Assembly (NCBI RefSeq): GCF_042648145.1
Contig: NZ_JBHRWV010000008.1
Location: 62,001-126,000, forward strand
Source of the DNA: Salinicoccus sesuvii
GTDB taxonomy: Bacteria > Bacillota > Bacilli > Staphylococcales > Salinicoccaceae
Length of the DNA stretch: 64,000 nt
Reading direction: 5' to 3'
Shown: piece after piece, positions 43,076-51,594 of the stretch
Layout: each line of letters begins with the position of its first letter
How positions within the stretch are numbered: position 1 is the stretch's first letter
Program-made: the position numbers and the translations under genes
The notes under the pieces: model-generated
The model's database searches: none
The model's input: the letters and a program-made list of their open reading frames with translations, nothing else
Told to the model about the DNA's origin: nothing

Positions 43076-43444
43076 TTAATACCAGAAGAAATTACTTGAG
43101 TTCTTAAACTGATCCGTCACGCCTGTAGTGAGCGCTTCGATGACGTTGCCTTTCGTGAGAGCGGCAACATGAACGTTCTTAGACGTGTCTTCTACTGTGA
43201 CAGTGTGACGTGTCAGCATTGGCGCAGTGAGTCGAGCGTTTTCTTCCCCTTCTGCTGGTGCCGTCACAAGCTCGTAAAGCCCAGTGTCTTTGTTCTTGCT
43301 CACCGCAGTCCCGCTTTTAACGACAGCGCCTGCAGTAAACTTGGATGCATCGAGTGTGATGTTCCCAGTGGAAAACTCGACGCCAACGCCATTGCGCAGA
43401 AACTCGTGACCAGACTTTGCTGTAACGCGTTTTTGTTCAAACAT
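43076..43444 (-). CDS. Head decoration-type protein
   Basis: This 122-residue protein (MFEQKRVTAKSGHEFLRNG) is beta-rich and lies between scaffold and capsid. It resembles the small head decoration proteins that stabilise the capsid lattice. GGAGGAAGATTAA is in front of the ATG, which is one base from the scaffold stop. Confidence 0.75.
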   Translation of the reverse strand: MFEQKRVTAKSGHEFLRNGVGVEFSTGNITLDASKFTAGAVVKSGTAVSKNKDTGLYELVTAPAEGEENARLTAPMLTRHTVTVEDTSKNVHVAALTKGNVIEALTTGVTDQFKNSSNFFWY

Positions 43445-44074
43445 TTAATCTTCCTCCTTCTGTGTTCCATAGATTTCTGATGCCATTTGACGACCGAGAT
43501 CGCCTGCTTTAGGTTCCTTGCCTCCGTTGCCTTGCTTGTTACTACCAGGCACATAGTCGTTTGTTCCTGCTGGTGGTGTGCCACCACCGTTGCCACCGTC
43601 ATCACCAGGGTTTGTCTCTTCGATATCGAACATGTAGCCATCAGACTCAATCACGTTGTCGAGTTGCTCTTTCAAGCCTGTCACTTTGCCATTCTCGTCG
43701 AGTTTGACGGTATCCATATCAAGCAGTGACTTGACCGCTTTCGGATTCTTAGCCTTCGCATCTCTAACAGCAAGCAGTACCTCGTACTCAAGTTTCTGAT
43801 CGTCTAGCAACTTCTTACGCTCGGTGTCTTTTGTCGCATTTGCCGTTTTCAGGGTTTGAATTTCACCCTTCAGCGTTTCGACATCATCCGTGCTATTGCC
43901 AAGCTTTTCAATCTGACTGTCGCGATCTGCTAGGTCTGTTTTGAGGCCATCACGTTCCGTCGTCAATGTCGCAACCTGTTGATTCAGTGGATTAACCGTC
44001 TTGCCATGTTCAGTCATGATCGCATCGATTACATCTTTTTCGAGACCCTGATCTTCTAGAAACTTTCTATTCAT
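43445..44074 (-). CDS. Phage scaffolding protein (GP20/DUF4355 type)
   Basis: This 209-residue protein has a central coiled coil (TTERDGLKTDLADRDSQIEK and on to about 130), an acidic region and a glycine-rich low-complexity linker (DDGGNGGGTPPAG). The layout and place before the capsid fit phage minor structural GP20/DUF4355 scaffolds. Confidence 0.88.
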   Translation of the reverse strand: MNRKFLEDQGLEKDVIDAIMTEHGKTVNPLNQQVATLTTERDGLKTDLADRDSQIEKLGNSTDDVETLKGEIQTLKTANATKDTERKKLLDDQKLEYEVLLAVRDAKAKNPKAVKSLLDMDTVKLDENGKVTGLKEQLDNVIESDGYMFDIEETNPGDDGGNGGGTPPAGTNDYVPGSNKQGNGGKEPKAGDLGRQMASEIYGTQKEED

Positions 44075-44197
44075 AGTTATCTTCTCCTTACGTTTTGTTT
44101 TACGCCTACGACAGGCGATTAGGATAGCTCAATAACGTGTGAGCACACGAAAAATAAACCTTTTAACGACATGTCTAGGTCGATATGTTCTTATTGC

Positions 44198-44425
44198 CTA
44201 CATCAAGCGTTTGATAGTTTTGAACTCGTCTGTACATAGGTACATGTGACGTATATTTAACCTATCCTTATCGAGCGCTATCGGCTCGTCATCATCTTTA
44301 TAAATTACAACGGACTTGTCTTTTTGAGTGATGTCGACCATAGCTATATTATCCAATATAACTTCTTTCACATGCTCTTCGCTCGTGCTATCAGCTTCAA
44401 CTGTTTGTACATAATTAATCATCAT
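44198..44425 (-). CDS. Small phage protein (75 aa)
   Basis: A 75-residue acidic protein (MMINYVQTVEADSTSEEH) lies between the head morphogenesis genes and the scaffold. AGG lies nine bases before the ATG. No family recognised. Confidence 0.6.
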   Translation of the reverse strand: MMINYVQTVEADSTSEEHVKEVILDNIAMVDITQKDKSVVIYKDDDEPIALDKDRLNIRHMYLCTDEFKTIKRLM

Positions 44426-44431
44426 ATCTAT

Positions 44432-44540
44432 CTACCTGCCTATCTTATTTGATTTAGTCGCAGTGTCTTTATACTCTGACTGCCACCAGGAAAGAGTAGC
44501 CAGTTTATGACTATCAAGACATTCCCACTCGTATCATCAT
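44432..44540 (-). pseudogene. Possible frameshifted small ORF
   Basis: GGAGGTGGTCACCC forms a strong ribosome site before ATG 44540, but that frame stops after eight codons. The +1 frame runs to TAG 44432 and encodes a protein-like peptide (YEWECLDSHKLATLSWWQ in part) with no start of its own. A single-base indel in the first codons would join them. Confidence 0.3.
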
Positions 44541-44601
44541 GGGTGACCACCTCCGATTAGGATTTCAATGCGTATGCAATAAAGCATCACCCCTTTCAAC
44601 G

Positions 44602-44826
44602 TTATTCGATTTCGGAAAGGCTCAATACATCTTTTTTGGCTACTTCTAGCATGCCGACGATGCCAATCGTACTGCTCGTACTTAGATGTGTTTCGATTGT
44701 CGTATCCTCAAAAGATACTGAAACAACAATGTCGTCAATCTCTCCAGAACGGTCCAGTAAATCTTGAAGCACCATTCTTGGTGTGCGCTCCCTGTCTTTG
44801 AGCATGCGTTTCTCTTTTAGATCCAT
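44602..44826 (-). CDS. Small phage protein (74 aa)
   Basis: A 74-residue charged protein (MDLKEKRMLKDRERTP) follows the minor capsid gene by about 20 bp. AGGAGAG lies close to ATG 44835 and 11 bases before ATG 44826; which is used is open. No family recognised. Confidence 0.6.
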   Translation of the reverse strand: MDLKEKRMLKDRERTPRMVLQDLLDRSGEIDDIVVSVSFEDTTIETHLSTSSTIGIVGMLEVAKKDVLSLSEIE

Positions 44827-44855
44827 CTCTATCATCTCTCCTATGCTTTAATAAT

Positions 44856-45920
44856 TTACGACACAGAATGTGTAGCACTTAGATAGTTAGAATAAAGCTC
44901 TTGGTAATTCAATGTATTGGCCCGCTTCATCCGTCGGAAGGCGCCGAGATCCTTTGGTGCGTCTGCGCCAAGTAATGCCTGCATACGGGCGTACATCTTC
45001 TTCTCGGCATTCTCCTGACGTTTCTCAACCATCAGGGCCTCATAGCGCGCCTTCTCGTAATTCGAACGCCTGTCATCAGCTGGCGCAAACTCACTGTTAC
45101 GATCCTGCATGGTTTTAATCTCATTACTTGACATGTATTGAATCGGCACAGGAAGCAAACCACATTGACAGTGTGGATGTAGCGGCAGCAAGTCAACTGG
45201 GTACTTCGGATAACCTGGTGTCTTTCCAGATAAGCTGAAAACCATCCCTTGATACCTGGCACATGTCTCACACGTTGGATTGTTACCTACAATCTCTACC
45301 AAGTCAGTACCTTCTTCTGAGTACCGACTGATGTGCCCGTTGACGGATGCCTGTCTGGACTTCGTAGCGGTCACTGTGGCTGCGTAAAAGTCGAGCGGTA
45401 GCTTCTTACCGTCTTTCGTGATAAACGCCGTCATGCCCTCTTTCAGGAACGCATCAGATACACGTTGCCTAACTTGGTTCCGTGTCGCACCAGTCACTGT
45501 GCCAGTAGTCAATTCCGCTTTGACACTAGAAAGCGTACGCTCTATTGTACTGAGTGCATTAGCTTCTGCCGTTCGATACGCAGCAAGCAAGTCACTCATC
45601 GTATCGTTCACCACTTCGGAAACGGCGTTGAGATGGATCTGAGTCTTGAAGCGCTCTGTGATTCTTCCATTCTCAGCAATAAAACGTACTTGGTCACCTG
45701 AGAGATTGAACTGCGCGCTTTCCATGCCCCTGTAGTACTCAAGGAGCAATGCCTGTGGGATGACTTCTTCCATGCGGACGTGTAACCGCCTGAAGGCATC
45801 TTCAATGGCTGAGGCCACTCTCCGAGCTTCTCTATCCTTCGTAAGATCGTGTGACTGAATCAGGGCGATGATGTGATTCCGAAGTTCAGCAGTGACTTGG
45901 TCGAGGTTTTCGATGGTCAT
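44856..45920 (-). CDS. Phage minor capsid protein (Phage_min_cap2, SPP1 gp7 like)
   Basis: This 354-residue protein contains the CETCARYQGMVF and LPLHPHCQCGLLPVP motifs, a cysteine/histidine pattern typical of minor capsid protein 2 / head morphogenesis proteins that come with the portal. The gene starts six bases after the portal stop, with its ribosome site (GAAGGGTG) within the portal end. Confidence 0.9.
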   Translation of the reverse strand: MTIENLDQVTAELRNHIIALIQSHDLTKDREARRVASAIEDAFRRLHVRMEEVIPQALLLEYYRGMESAQFNLSGDQVRFIAENGRITERFKTQIHLNAVSEVVNDTMSDLLAAYRTAEANALSTIERTLSSVKAELTTGTVTGATRNQVRQRVSDAFLKEGMTAFITKDGKKLPLDFYAATVTATKSRQASVNGHISRYSEEGTDLVEIVGNNPTCETCARYQGMVFSLSGKTPGYPKYPVDLLPLHPHCQCGLLPVPIQYMSSNEIKTMQDRNSEFAPADDRRSNYEKARYEALMVEKRQENAEKKMYARMQALLGADAPKDLGAFRRMKRANTLNYQELYSNYLSATHSVS

Positions 45921-45926
45921 GGGTTA

Positions 45927-47558
45927 TCACCCTTCTCTTCTCGAGCCGTCTTCATTAAGCGGTGCACCATCTATATCTCGGTTGTTGAAGAACCCTTGTA
46001 CCGTCTGCTGCCCGCGACTCATTGCCATCGTGTCTGCATTGTTCGCTTCACTTTGAATCTCCAGTACTTCTTCATCCACCCAAGCATCAGATTTATTCGG
46101 ATGCAGTTCGCGGACAGTCTGTTTGAGAGACTGCGCTTTCGCATCTCGCTTCTTGACCGTCCCTTCATCTCGCTCAGCTTTCGGTACAGGAATCATGTCT
46201 CGCACTGTAATGTCTGGTCGCTCGATGATGACGTTGGCGTTGTCTTCATTGGCCAACCATAAAGCCGACTCCATCAGGTTTTGCAGAAAGTCGATGTATT
46301 CGTCGAGTAGGTGCTGCGCCTTAATGATTGAGCTGAGTAAGTCGTAGAACTTAGCAACACCCGACTGCGCGGAACTTGTGGAACCATCGCGCATCATTTC
46401 GACCGCCTCAAGGGAAGTACTGGTCTCAGCAAGCATGGCACTAACGATGTCCTTAATATGCTTGAAGTCACCAATCTGGGAGATGTCAATCTGATGGGTC
46501 TTGATGGAGTTACCATTCTCGTCCATCTCAATGAGTTCAAGATCGCGATGATCAATTTTAGTCGCCCCTTGACCCTCTACACCATCAACACGTTCTTTTG
46601 CAAGGTCTTCCAAACGGTCCCATGTCTCACTCGTGATAGAGATGCGCGGCCGACCATTGCGCTCCAATGTGATGCCCGCACGGGTCAGTGTCCAGTTGAT
46701 CTCTTCCTGCTTCCCTTCCTGACCGAAGAGCGCGCTTGTGCCGAGCGGTGTACTTAAGGTCGGGTTATTTGCCCAGTAATCTATGAATGGGCGGTGACGA
46801 CCTATATATTCACGTTCCAGCTGGTCCATCTTCAGGATGTCTTTAGCGGTGTCGTCGTCCACTTGCTCCAGATCACTCCCACTTATCGCACGCGTGTACA
46901 ATCGGTTATATGTCTTGAGCACCCCGTTTTCTTGGCGCTCGGTATACACTTGAACATAGTCCTGACCATTTTCATCCTTGATATCCAGTTCATAGACGAG
47001 ATCCGCACCCATATCATCATCATGTGGATAGTAGACATTACGCTCCTTGAATTGGATGCTGATCTGTCCATTGCGTTTAACGGGTACGCCAACAATGCCA
47101 CCATCCATCTGATGCTGCACGATGATCTGTTTATGCTTACGCTTCAACTTTGAGTTACGCACAATCTGATTGATTGTTTCCTGCTGTAGATCATCGACTG
47201 CTTCGTTATAGGAGCCATCTTGTGTGCCTTCAAGCATCTGCGTTTCTTCTTCAGTACTTGCTTGAGCAGTCGCAACCCGGTCCTTATGGTTGGATTCGAT
47301 ACTGCCAACGGCACCCGAAATAAAGTATGCAGGCACGTCACAAATGATTCTGGATATGTTAATCATCAGGTAAGGCGTCCGCACATTGCGCGCTTCCTTG
47401 TGCCCCTGAGTCAGTATGTCGATGATTTCGCCGTTGTCTATCAGGTTCTTCGCACGCGGCGAATGTTTAGCATGCCGATAAAAATAAAAATCACGGTACA
47501 TATACATGTCCCCGTGTGTGTTGATGATGGTTTGCTTATCAAATTTACTCCACTCCAT
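45927..47558 (-). CDS. Portal protein (SPP1 gp6 family)
   Basis: The 543-residue portal forms the dodecameric ring for DNA entry. Typical phrases are ARNVRTPYLMINISRIICDV, IGRHRPFIDYWANNPTLSTP and a C-terminal helical region rich in glutamine and asparagine. GGAGGGAAACA precedes the ATG. It lies 12 bp after terL. Confidence 0.93.
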   Translation of the reverse strand: MEWSKFDKQTIINTHGDMYMYRDFYFYRHAKHSPRAKNLIDNGEIIDILTQGHKEARNVRTPYLMINISRIICDVPAYFISGAVGSIESNHKDRVATAQASTEEETQMLEGTQDGSYNEAVDDLQQETINQIVRNSKLKRKHKQIIVQHQMDGGIVGVPVKRNGQISIQFKERNVYYPHDDDMGADLVYELDIKDENGQDYVQVYTERQENGVLKTYNRLYTRAISGSDLEQVDDDTAKDILKMDQLEREYIGRHRPFIDYWANNPTLSTPLGTSALFGQEGKQEEINWTLTRAGITLERNGRPRISITSETWDRLEDLAKERVDGVEGQGATKIDHRDLELIEMDENGNSIKTHQIDISQIGDFKHIKDIVSAMLAETSTSLEAVEMMRDGSTSSAQSGVAKFYDLLSSIIKAQHLLDEYIDFLQNLMESALWLANEDNANVIIERPDITVRDMIPVPKAERDEGTVKKRDAKAQSLKQTVRELHPNKSDAWVDEEVLEIQSEANNADTMAMSRGQQTVQGFFNNRDIDGAPLNEDGSRREG

Positions 47559-47570
47559 TGTTTCCCTCCT

Positions 47571-48851
47571 TTACCAGACGTTCGTGCGAGACACACGCGC
47601 CTTACCTTTTCTATTCATATCATCATCGAATGCGTACCGGGTCGCATCGATGGTATGGTTGTCTTTATCTTCAAGACGCGCTTTCGGATTGCCATCCTTA
47701 TCTGTTTGGTAGTCGATGTTCTCAAACTCCCTTGCGATGTTCGGTGTGCGCTCAGGATCAATCCAGATAAAGTCCAGATCATCGAGCCATTCTTCTCCAT
47801 ACTCCACACTGTCAGGGCCTTTCTTGGCGCCACGAATGCGGCGGACGCCATGCTCTTTCTTAACCTCGTTATTTGACTTCGGTTCTGCAGAGTCATCGAT
47901 AATATCGTCTTGGTCATACCCTTGTTTCTTAATCCAGTTGGCAATCTCACGGTTACTGACTTTGACATCGTAATGTTCGTCCATTGCGTATATGCCATTT
48001 TTCTTCTTGTCATAGTGCCAGCGCACGAAAGCCAGTGGATCGGTTGCATATCCGTAGTCGAGACCCTGGCGAATGTTGTCGAAGGTTTGGAACAAATCAT
48101 CGGGAATCGGTTCAATCTTCAGGTTGTCAAATGGAATGACACCGGATCCGATTGCCTCCCCCATATACTCGTGTCTGTACTTCCGTTCATTCCGCTTTTT
48201 GGTTGCTTCTGCCTCTTCGATGAATTGCTTGGATATATACGGATTGTCTAAGTATGTTGAGTGATGCACCATTGTGTTCTTGGCAACAAAAGCAGACTCA
48301 TACTTCTTATTGACCCAGGACTGTTTTCTCTTCGGTGGATTGTATGAGTAGAAAAACTTATAAAAAAGACCATCAGCCAGTTCCCCGCGTAGTAAGGAGT
48401 TGGTAATGGTCGTGACTTCATCTTCAGTTTTAAAATCCGCCAGTTCTTCTATCCAGCCAATCGCAAAGGGGAAGTTGGCATCCTTCAATGATTTGATGCG
48501 TTCAGGGTCCAAAGCGCCACGAAAAGCAATGTAGTTCCCTCGCGGTTTATAAGTGATTCGCATCGGCGACTCTTTAACCCGAAATAAGTGAGATACCTTC
48601 TGTTCTGCGATGGCCCATTTGATTTGTGCGAATATGGATAACTCAATCGTATTATCTATCTTACGTATGCCGACAGCATTTACAGGATAGCGCATGATCA
48701 GCTGCACAATGATATGCGCAATGTCAGATGACTTACCAGAACCACGACCACCCTTACAGACGACGTTCAGCTTGTCAGGGTCCTTGGCTGCTTTCCAGAC
48801 GGGATGAAACGGCTTAGGTAATAACTCTGATATCTTAATGGCAGTCGTCAT
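47571..48851 (-). CDS. terL: Terminase large subunit (PBSX/SPP1 type)
   Basis: TerL (426 aa) has Walker A VCKGGRGSGKSS (about 32-43), Walker B in FAIGWIEELADF and nuclease aspartates in DYGYATDP, IIDDSAEP and the late DNHTIDATRYAFDDD. It cuts and pumps DNA. Membership in the terminase_3/SPP1 branch suggests headful (pac) packaging. Its ATG overlaps the terS stop (ATGA). Confidence 0.95.
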   Translation of the reverse strand: MTTAIKISELLPKPFHPVWKAAKDPDKLNVVCKGGRGSGKSSDIAHIIVQLIMRYPVNAVGIRKIDNTIELSIFAQIKWAIAEQKVSHLFRVKESPMRITYKPRGNYIAFRGALDPERIKSLKDANFPFAIGWIEELADFKTEDEVTTITNSLLRGELADGLFYKFFYSYNPPKRKQSWVNKKYESAFVAKNTMVHHSTYLDNPYISKQFIEEAEATKKRNERKYRHEYMGEAIGSGVIPFDNLKIEPIPDDLFQTFDNIRQGLDYGYATDPLAFVRWHYDKKKNGIYAMDEHYDVKVSNREIANWIKKQGYDQDDIIDDSAEPKSNNEVKKEHGVRRIRGAKKGPDSVEYGEEWLDDLDFIWIDPERTPNIAREFENIDYQTDKDGNPKARLEDKDNHTIDATRYAFDDDMNRKGKARVSRTNVW

Positions 48852-49288
48852 TCTATATCATCTACAAACTGCACAGCCCCTGAGTGTTCGATTTCCTGTT
48901 TATCCGTCCATAGCTTGTATCGTTTACCCAGAAGTTCAGCAGCTTTAGTACGTTGTGAGGTGTCAGAACGTCGCTCATGGCGTTGTACTTCACTTTCAAA
49001 GTCGCCGAGAGGGACGACCATCAACTCCTCGTCTTGCACTTGTCCACGTAATACAGAGGTGAGATATTCCATGACCTCTTGCTGGTCCGCAACAGCCTTT
49101 GACTGTAATTCTGCTAAACGCTCGTCAATATAGGCTTTTACACTCACATTTTCCAACAACTTACTAGAATTACCTTTAGCATACGCTTCACTATAACCGG
49201 CATTAATAGCTGCCCTATAGACGTTCGCATGTATTAGGTATTCATCTGCAAAGCGCTGCTGCTTGAGTGTCATCTTCTTTTTAGCCAC
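48848..49288 (-). CDS. terS: Terminase small subunit
   Basis: TerS (146 aa from GTG 49288) has the N-terminal helix-turn-helix LKQQRFADEYLIHANVYRAAINAGYS in parts, followed by a helical oligomerisation region. It recognises the packaging start site. The GTG has AGGTG nine bases upstream; a GTG at 49300 has none. It is coupled to terL. Confidence 0.93.
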   Translation of the reverse strand: MAKKKMTLKQQRFADEYLIHANVYRAAINAGYSEAYAKGNSSKLLENVSVKAYIDERLAELQSKAVADQQEVMEYLTSVLRGQVQDEELMVVPLGDFESEVQRHERRSDTSQRTKAAELLGKRYKLWTDKQEIEHSGAVQFVDDIE

Positions 49289-49300
49289 TTCATATCTCAC

Positions 49301-49443
49301 CTACTTTCTATGTTTTATGTATTTATTTGTTCAAAACCAGTGCTGATTGCCACCTTAGTCAATTAAATGTAAGGGATGTTCTATGTGGATCAGCACCAGT
49401 TTTCAGCAAGCAAAAAAGCTACCCGATTGGATAGCTTTCTAAT
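49301..49443. other. Non-coding stretch between terS and the PEIPKI ORF
   Basis: It holds the terminator 49412-49438 and a pair of GTGCTGAT / ATCAGCAC arms (49340-49347 and 49389-49396) joined to direct copies of ACCAGT. This may be the packaging or late promoter region in front of terS. Confidence 0.4.
49412..49438 (-). terminator. Terminator between late activator and terS
   Basis: AAAGCTA / TAGCTTT arms with a ten-base loop followed by TTTTTT on the minus strand, six bases after the end of the small ORF. It separates the early from the late transcript. Confidence 0.8.
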
Positions 49444-49581
49444 TTAAGGGGAATCTGTCTTTTGACGGCGAGTGTTTGCCTCACCTGCCGCCCTTCCAGT
49501 GTAATATTTTTGTGTTATATCCACCAAATTAATTATTTTCGGTATTTCTGATATTTTTGGTATTTTTGGTATTTCTGGCAC
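49444..49581 (-). CDS. Small proline-repeat protein (45 aa)
   Basis: The GTG start overlaps the TAG of the late activator gene (TAGTG). The product begins VPEIPKIPKISEIPKIINL, a short I-P-K/E repeat caused by four 9-bp DNA repeats, and ends in a basic tail. Its stop is followed at once by the terminator, which supports it being the last gene of the early operon. No ribosome site of note; reading would depend on coupling. Confidence 0.45.
   Translation of the reverse strand: MPEIPKIPKISEIPKIINLVDITQKYYTGRAAGEANTRRQKTDSP
49541..49577. repeat. Four 9-bp tandem repeats (GGTATTTTT)
   Basis: The plus strand shows four consecutive variants of GGTATTTTT (GGTATTTCT, GATATTTTT, GGTATTTTT, GGTATTTCT). 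On the minus strand they encode the I-P-K/E repeat of the small ORF. Confidence 0.8.
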
Positions 49582-50000
49582 TAGTCGGTTAGTATCTCAG
49601 CACATTCCTCCAGTAAGGCAGCAACCTTATTCGGTGACTGCTTCATGATTTTGGATATCTCTTTCATGCTTGTGCCGTTCAGTCTATGATGTAGCGCAAT
49701 GGCTTGGTATTCATCTACGATACGGTCGGTTCGCTTCTGGATATATTCGACCTTATGCTTATATCGGTCGACCATCTTGTCCTGCTTGATGCGGCGGTCC
49801 ACTTCGAAGAGTATCGGCTCACTGACACCCCCGATCGCTTTCGGCATGCCAGCTTGTTCGCCATATTGGGACACCAGGCCGGAGCTGGAGAGCTCCTGGT
49901 GTGCCCGTATCAGTTGGTCAAACGTATGAATGTTCTTGTTGTATTCATGTATCAATACCAGAACATCCTCTTTTGTATAGTCCTCAGTCGCATAATTCAT
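49581..50000 (-). CDS. Late transcription regulator (RinA/ArpU-like)
   Basis: This 139-residue helical protein ends in a sigma-region-4-like helix-turn-helix (YQAIALHHRLNGTSMKEIS and the following IMKQSPNKVAALL). It sits directly before the terminase genes, where RinA of S. aureus phages and ArpU-like proteins activate the late operon. Assignment by fold and place. Confidence 0.75.
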   Translation of the reverse strand: MNYATEDYTKEDVLVLIHEYNKNIHTFDQLIRAHQELSSSGLVSQYGEQAGMPKAIGGVSEPILFEVDRRIKQDKMVDRYKHKVEYIQKRTDRIVDEYQAIALHHRLNGTSMKEISKIMKQSPNKVAALLEECAEILTD

Positions 50001-50007
50001 AATTCAG

Positions 50008-50502
50008 CTACACCCCGTTTATGTTTTTAAGGTAGTCCAGTGGCAGTCCGTAGCCACTTTCGATTAGCACTGCATTGTCTTTAATCCATTGATGCGGGAT
50101 GCTCTTGCGGTCTGCAGCTTGCTTGTAGGTGACGTACTGATCGATGGTCAGTCGATAGCACTCTCGTAAATCTGTGAAGTACAGGAGCAGAAAAGCAACA
50201 TGCCCCATTCTGTTCGTATACTCCATATACTCAATCTGATGGTCTGTCACATTAGCGAAGGGAAACGACTTCCCTTTAGTCTCTTTGGCATCAAACGCGA
50301 TGAATGGGCCGCCATTGGCCATACATCCGATAAAGTCCACCGTACTCTTTTTCTCATGAAAGGCCTTATTGGTCCTGGTGTTGTAATTGATCGGTGTGGC
50401 TACTTTCTCGATAAGTGCTATGCCTTTAGTTTTGTAGGTGATGTTCGATCGTTCGATGACTGATTCCAGAAACTTGCCTCTATTGGCATATGTTGACTTC
50501 AA
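50008..50502 (-). CDS. RecU-type Holliday junction resolvase
   Basis: This 164-residue protein has NRGKFLESVIERSN at the N-terminus, then KKSTVDFIGCMANGGPFIAF and DAKETKG, the RecU active-site layout, and FLLLYF...YRLTIDQY later. It resolves recombination intermediates of phage DNA. Translation seems to start at TTG 50502, next to the TGA of the small ORF upstream. Confidence 0.88.
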   Translation of the reverse strand: MKSTYANRGKFLESVIERSNITYKTKGIALIEKVATPINYNTRTNKAFHEKKSTVDFIGCMANGGPFIAFDAKETKGKSFPFANVTDHQIEYMEYTNRMGHVAFLLLYFTDLRECYRLTIDQYVTYKQAADRKSIPHQWIKDNAVLIESGYGLPLDYLKNINGV

Positions 50503-50594
50503 TCATTATCACGCTCCAATATCTCTTTTACTTGTTGCAGTATGTCTTTATCTTCCTGTACTTCCAAATCCATTTGCGCCTCTTGCTGACTCAC
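50499..50594 (-). CDS. Small phage ORF between dut and recU (31 aa)
   Basis: GTG 50594 with GAGG nine bases upstream starts a 31-residue acidic helical peptide (MSQQEAQMDLEVQEDKDIL) that overlaps the end of dut and reaches into the recU start. It would couple the two genes. Small size makes it uncertain. Confidence 0.45.
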   Translation of the reverse strand: MSQQEAQMDLEVQEDKDILQQVKEILERDND

Positions 50595-51006
50595 TATCGA
50601 AATCCTCCACTACTATTGGTTTTGGGGTGACAATCGGTGAGATGACCAGTTGGGCGATTTTGTCGCCTTTACGAATCTTGTGATACATCTTTAATATTTC
50701 CATTTTTTCTTCATCAAAATTTACATCATTGCCATAGTCCACTATCACTTTGACCTCACCGTTATACCCTGCATCTATAGTGCCTAGCTGAACCCTCAAC
50801 CTAGTTTTACTTGTTAAACCACTGCGAGGGCGTATCGTACCCTCAAATCCTTCTGGAATATCTACTGCAATACCTGTTGATATTTTCGTACCGTTGGTAA
50901 CGGGTACTGACTCATTCGCATACAAGTCCAGTCCTGCATCCGTCTTATGCGCCCTCGTCGGCACGATTGCATCAGGGTGTAGTTTCTTTATTTTGAGTGT
51001 GTTCAT
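50548..51006 (-). CDS. dut: dUTPase
   Basis: This 152-residue trimeric-type dUTPase has its motifs in order: KTDAGLDLYA, PRSGLTSK, GTIDAGYNGEVKV, KGDKIAQLVI and the C-terminal RGANGFGSTGR. It keeps uracil out of phage DNA and makes dUMP. In S. aureus phages Dut also derepresses pathogenicity islands; nothing here shows that for this one. Confidence 0.95.
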   Translation of the reverse strand: MNTLKIKKLHPDAIVPTRAHKTDAGLDLYANESVPVTNGTKISTGIAVDIPEGFEGTIRPRSGLTSKTRLRVQLGTIDAGYNGEVKVIVDYGNDVNFDEEKMEILKMYHKIRKGDKIAQLVISPIVTPKPIVVEDFDSESARGANGFGSTGR

Positions 51007-51311
51007 TCCGATTCCTCCCCATAATCAATTGTCGCAAGATTCACCTTCACTGCTAACATTTCCTCAAGAACAGACAAAGCATTATCTACAATAACCCCGT
51101 CACGTTCTAAAGACGTTCCTTTGAAACTTTCTCTACTCAACTCATCCACCGTTACAGGGTACGGAATCCTTAAATTCAAGCGATTCGCCATTTGGAATAT
51201 CTCTGTCGCTTCTTGACTGCTTCTAACTAGAATGTAGCACCCTGTTTTAGATGACTCTCTTATAGCTTTAGCGGTTTTCCCACTTGATCTGCTGCCTTGG
51301 AATATTTTCAT
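51003..51311 (-). CDS. Small protein with a P-loop (102 aa)
   Basis: The N-terminus MKIFQGSRSSGKTAKAIRES contains a Walker A GSRSSGKT, and a later strand GVIVDNALSV might act as Walker B, though with D-N instead of D-E. At 102 residues it is too short for a full ATPase. Overlaps dut by 4 bases. Function unknown. Confidence 0.65.
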   Translation of the reverse strand: MKIFQGSRSSGKTAKAIRESSKTGCYILVRSSQEATEIFQMANRLNLRIPYPVTVDELSRESFKGTSLERDGVIVDNALSVLEEMLAVKVNLATIDYGEESE

Positions 51312-51590
51312 TCAGATTCCTCCGCTTTCTGTTTCAATTTCACCAGTAAGCACAGCTGATAATTCCTTAGCCATTGTGTAATATCCTTTAGCTGGTGTAA
51401 TGAGTTTTTTCTCATAGATATCACTGTCAATCTCATGATGAATTTTTCTCATTTCATCAAACGCTTCAGCCTTACGAAGCGTCATCTTTAGTTCATTGTA
51501 TTCAGCAGCTTCGCCACGAATAGGACTTCTTTTCTCGAAGCGATGTTTATAGTGCTGAATCGCTCCTTCAAGATATGGATACTCACTCAT
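51312..51590 (-). CDS. Phage protein of unknown function (92 aa)
   Basis: A 92-residue helical protein (MSEYPYLEGAIQHYKHRFEK) directly next to the P-loop gene with no gap. No family recognised. Probably part of the early operon. Confidence 0.65.
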   Translation of the reverse strand: MSEYPYLEGAIQHYKHRFEKRSPIRGEAAEYNELKMTLRKAEAFDEMRKIHHEIDSDIYEKKLITPAKGYYTMAKELSAVLTGEIETESGGI

Positions 51591-51594
51591 TCCC

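Noticed and set aside
47220..47876. A 218-codon plus-strand frame across the portal and terL junction
   Set aside because: Antisense to two strongly conserved genes; composition typical of reverse reading of coding DNA.
49537..49580. Short direct repeats as iteron-type origin
   Set aside because: Only 9 bp, contiguous, and explained by the proline-repeat ORF; no initiator gene is next to them.
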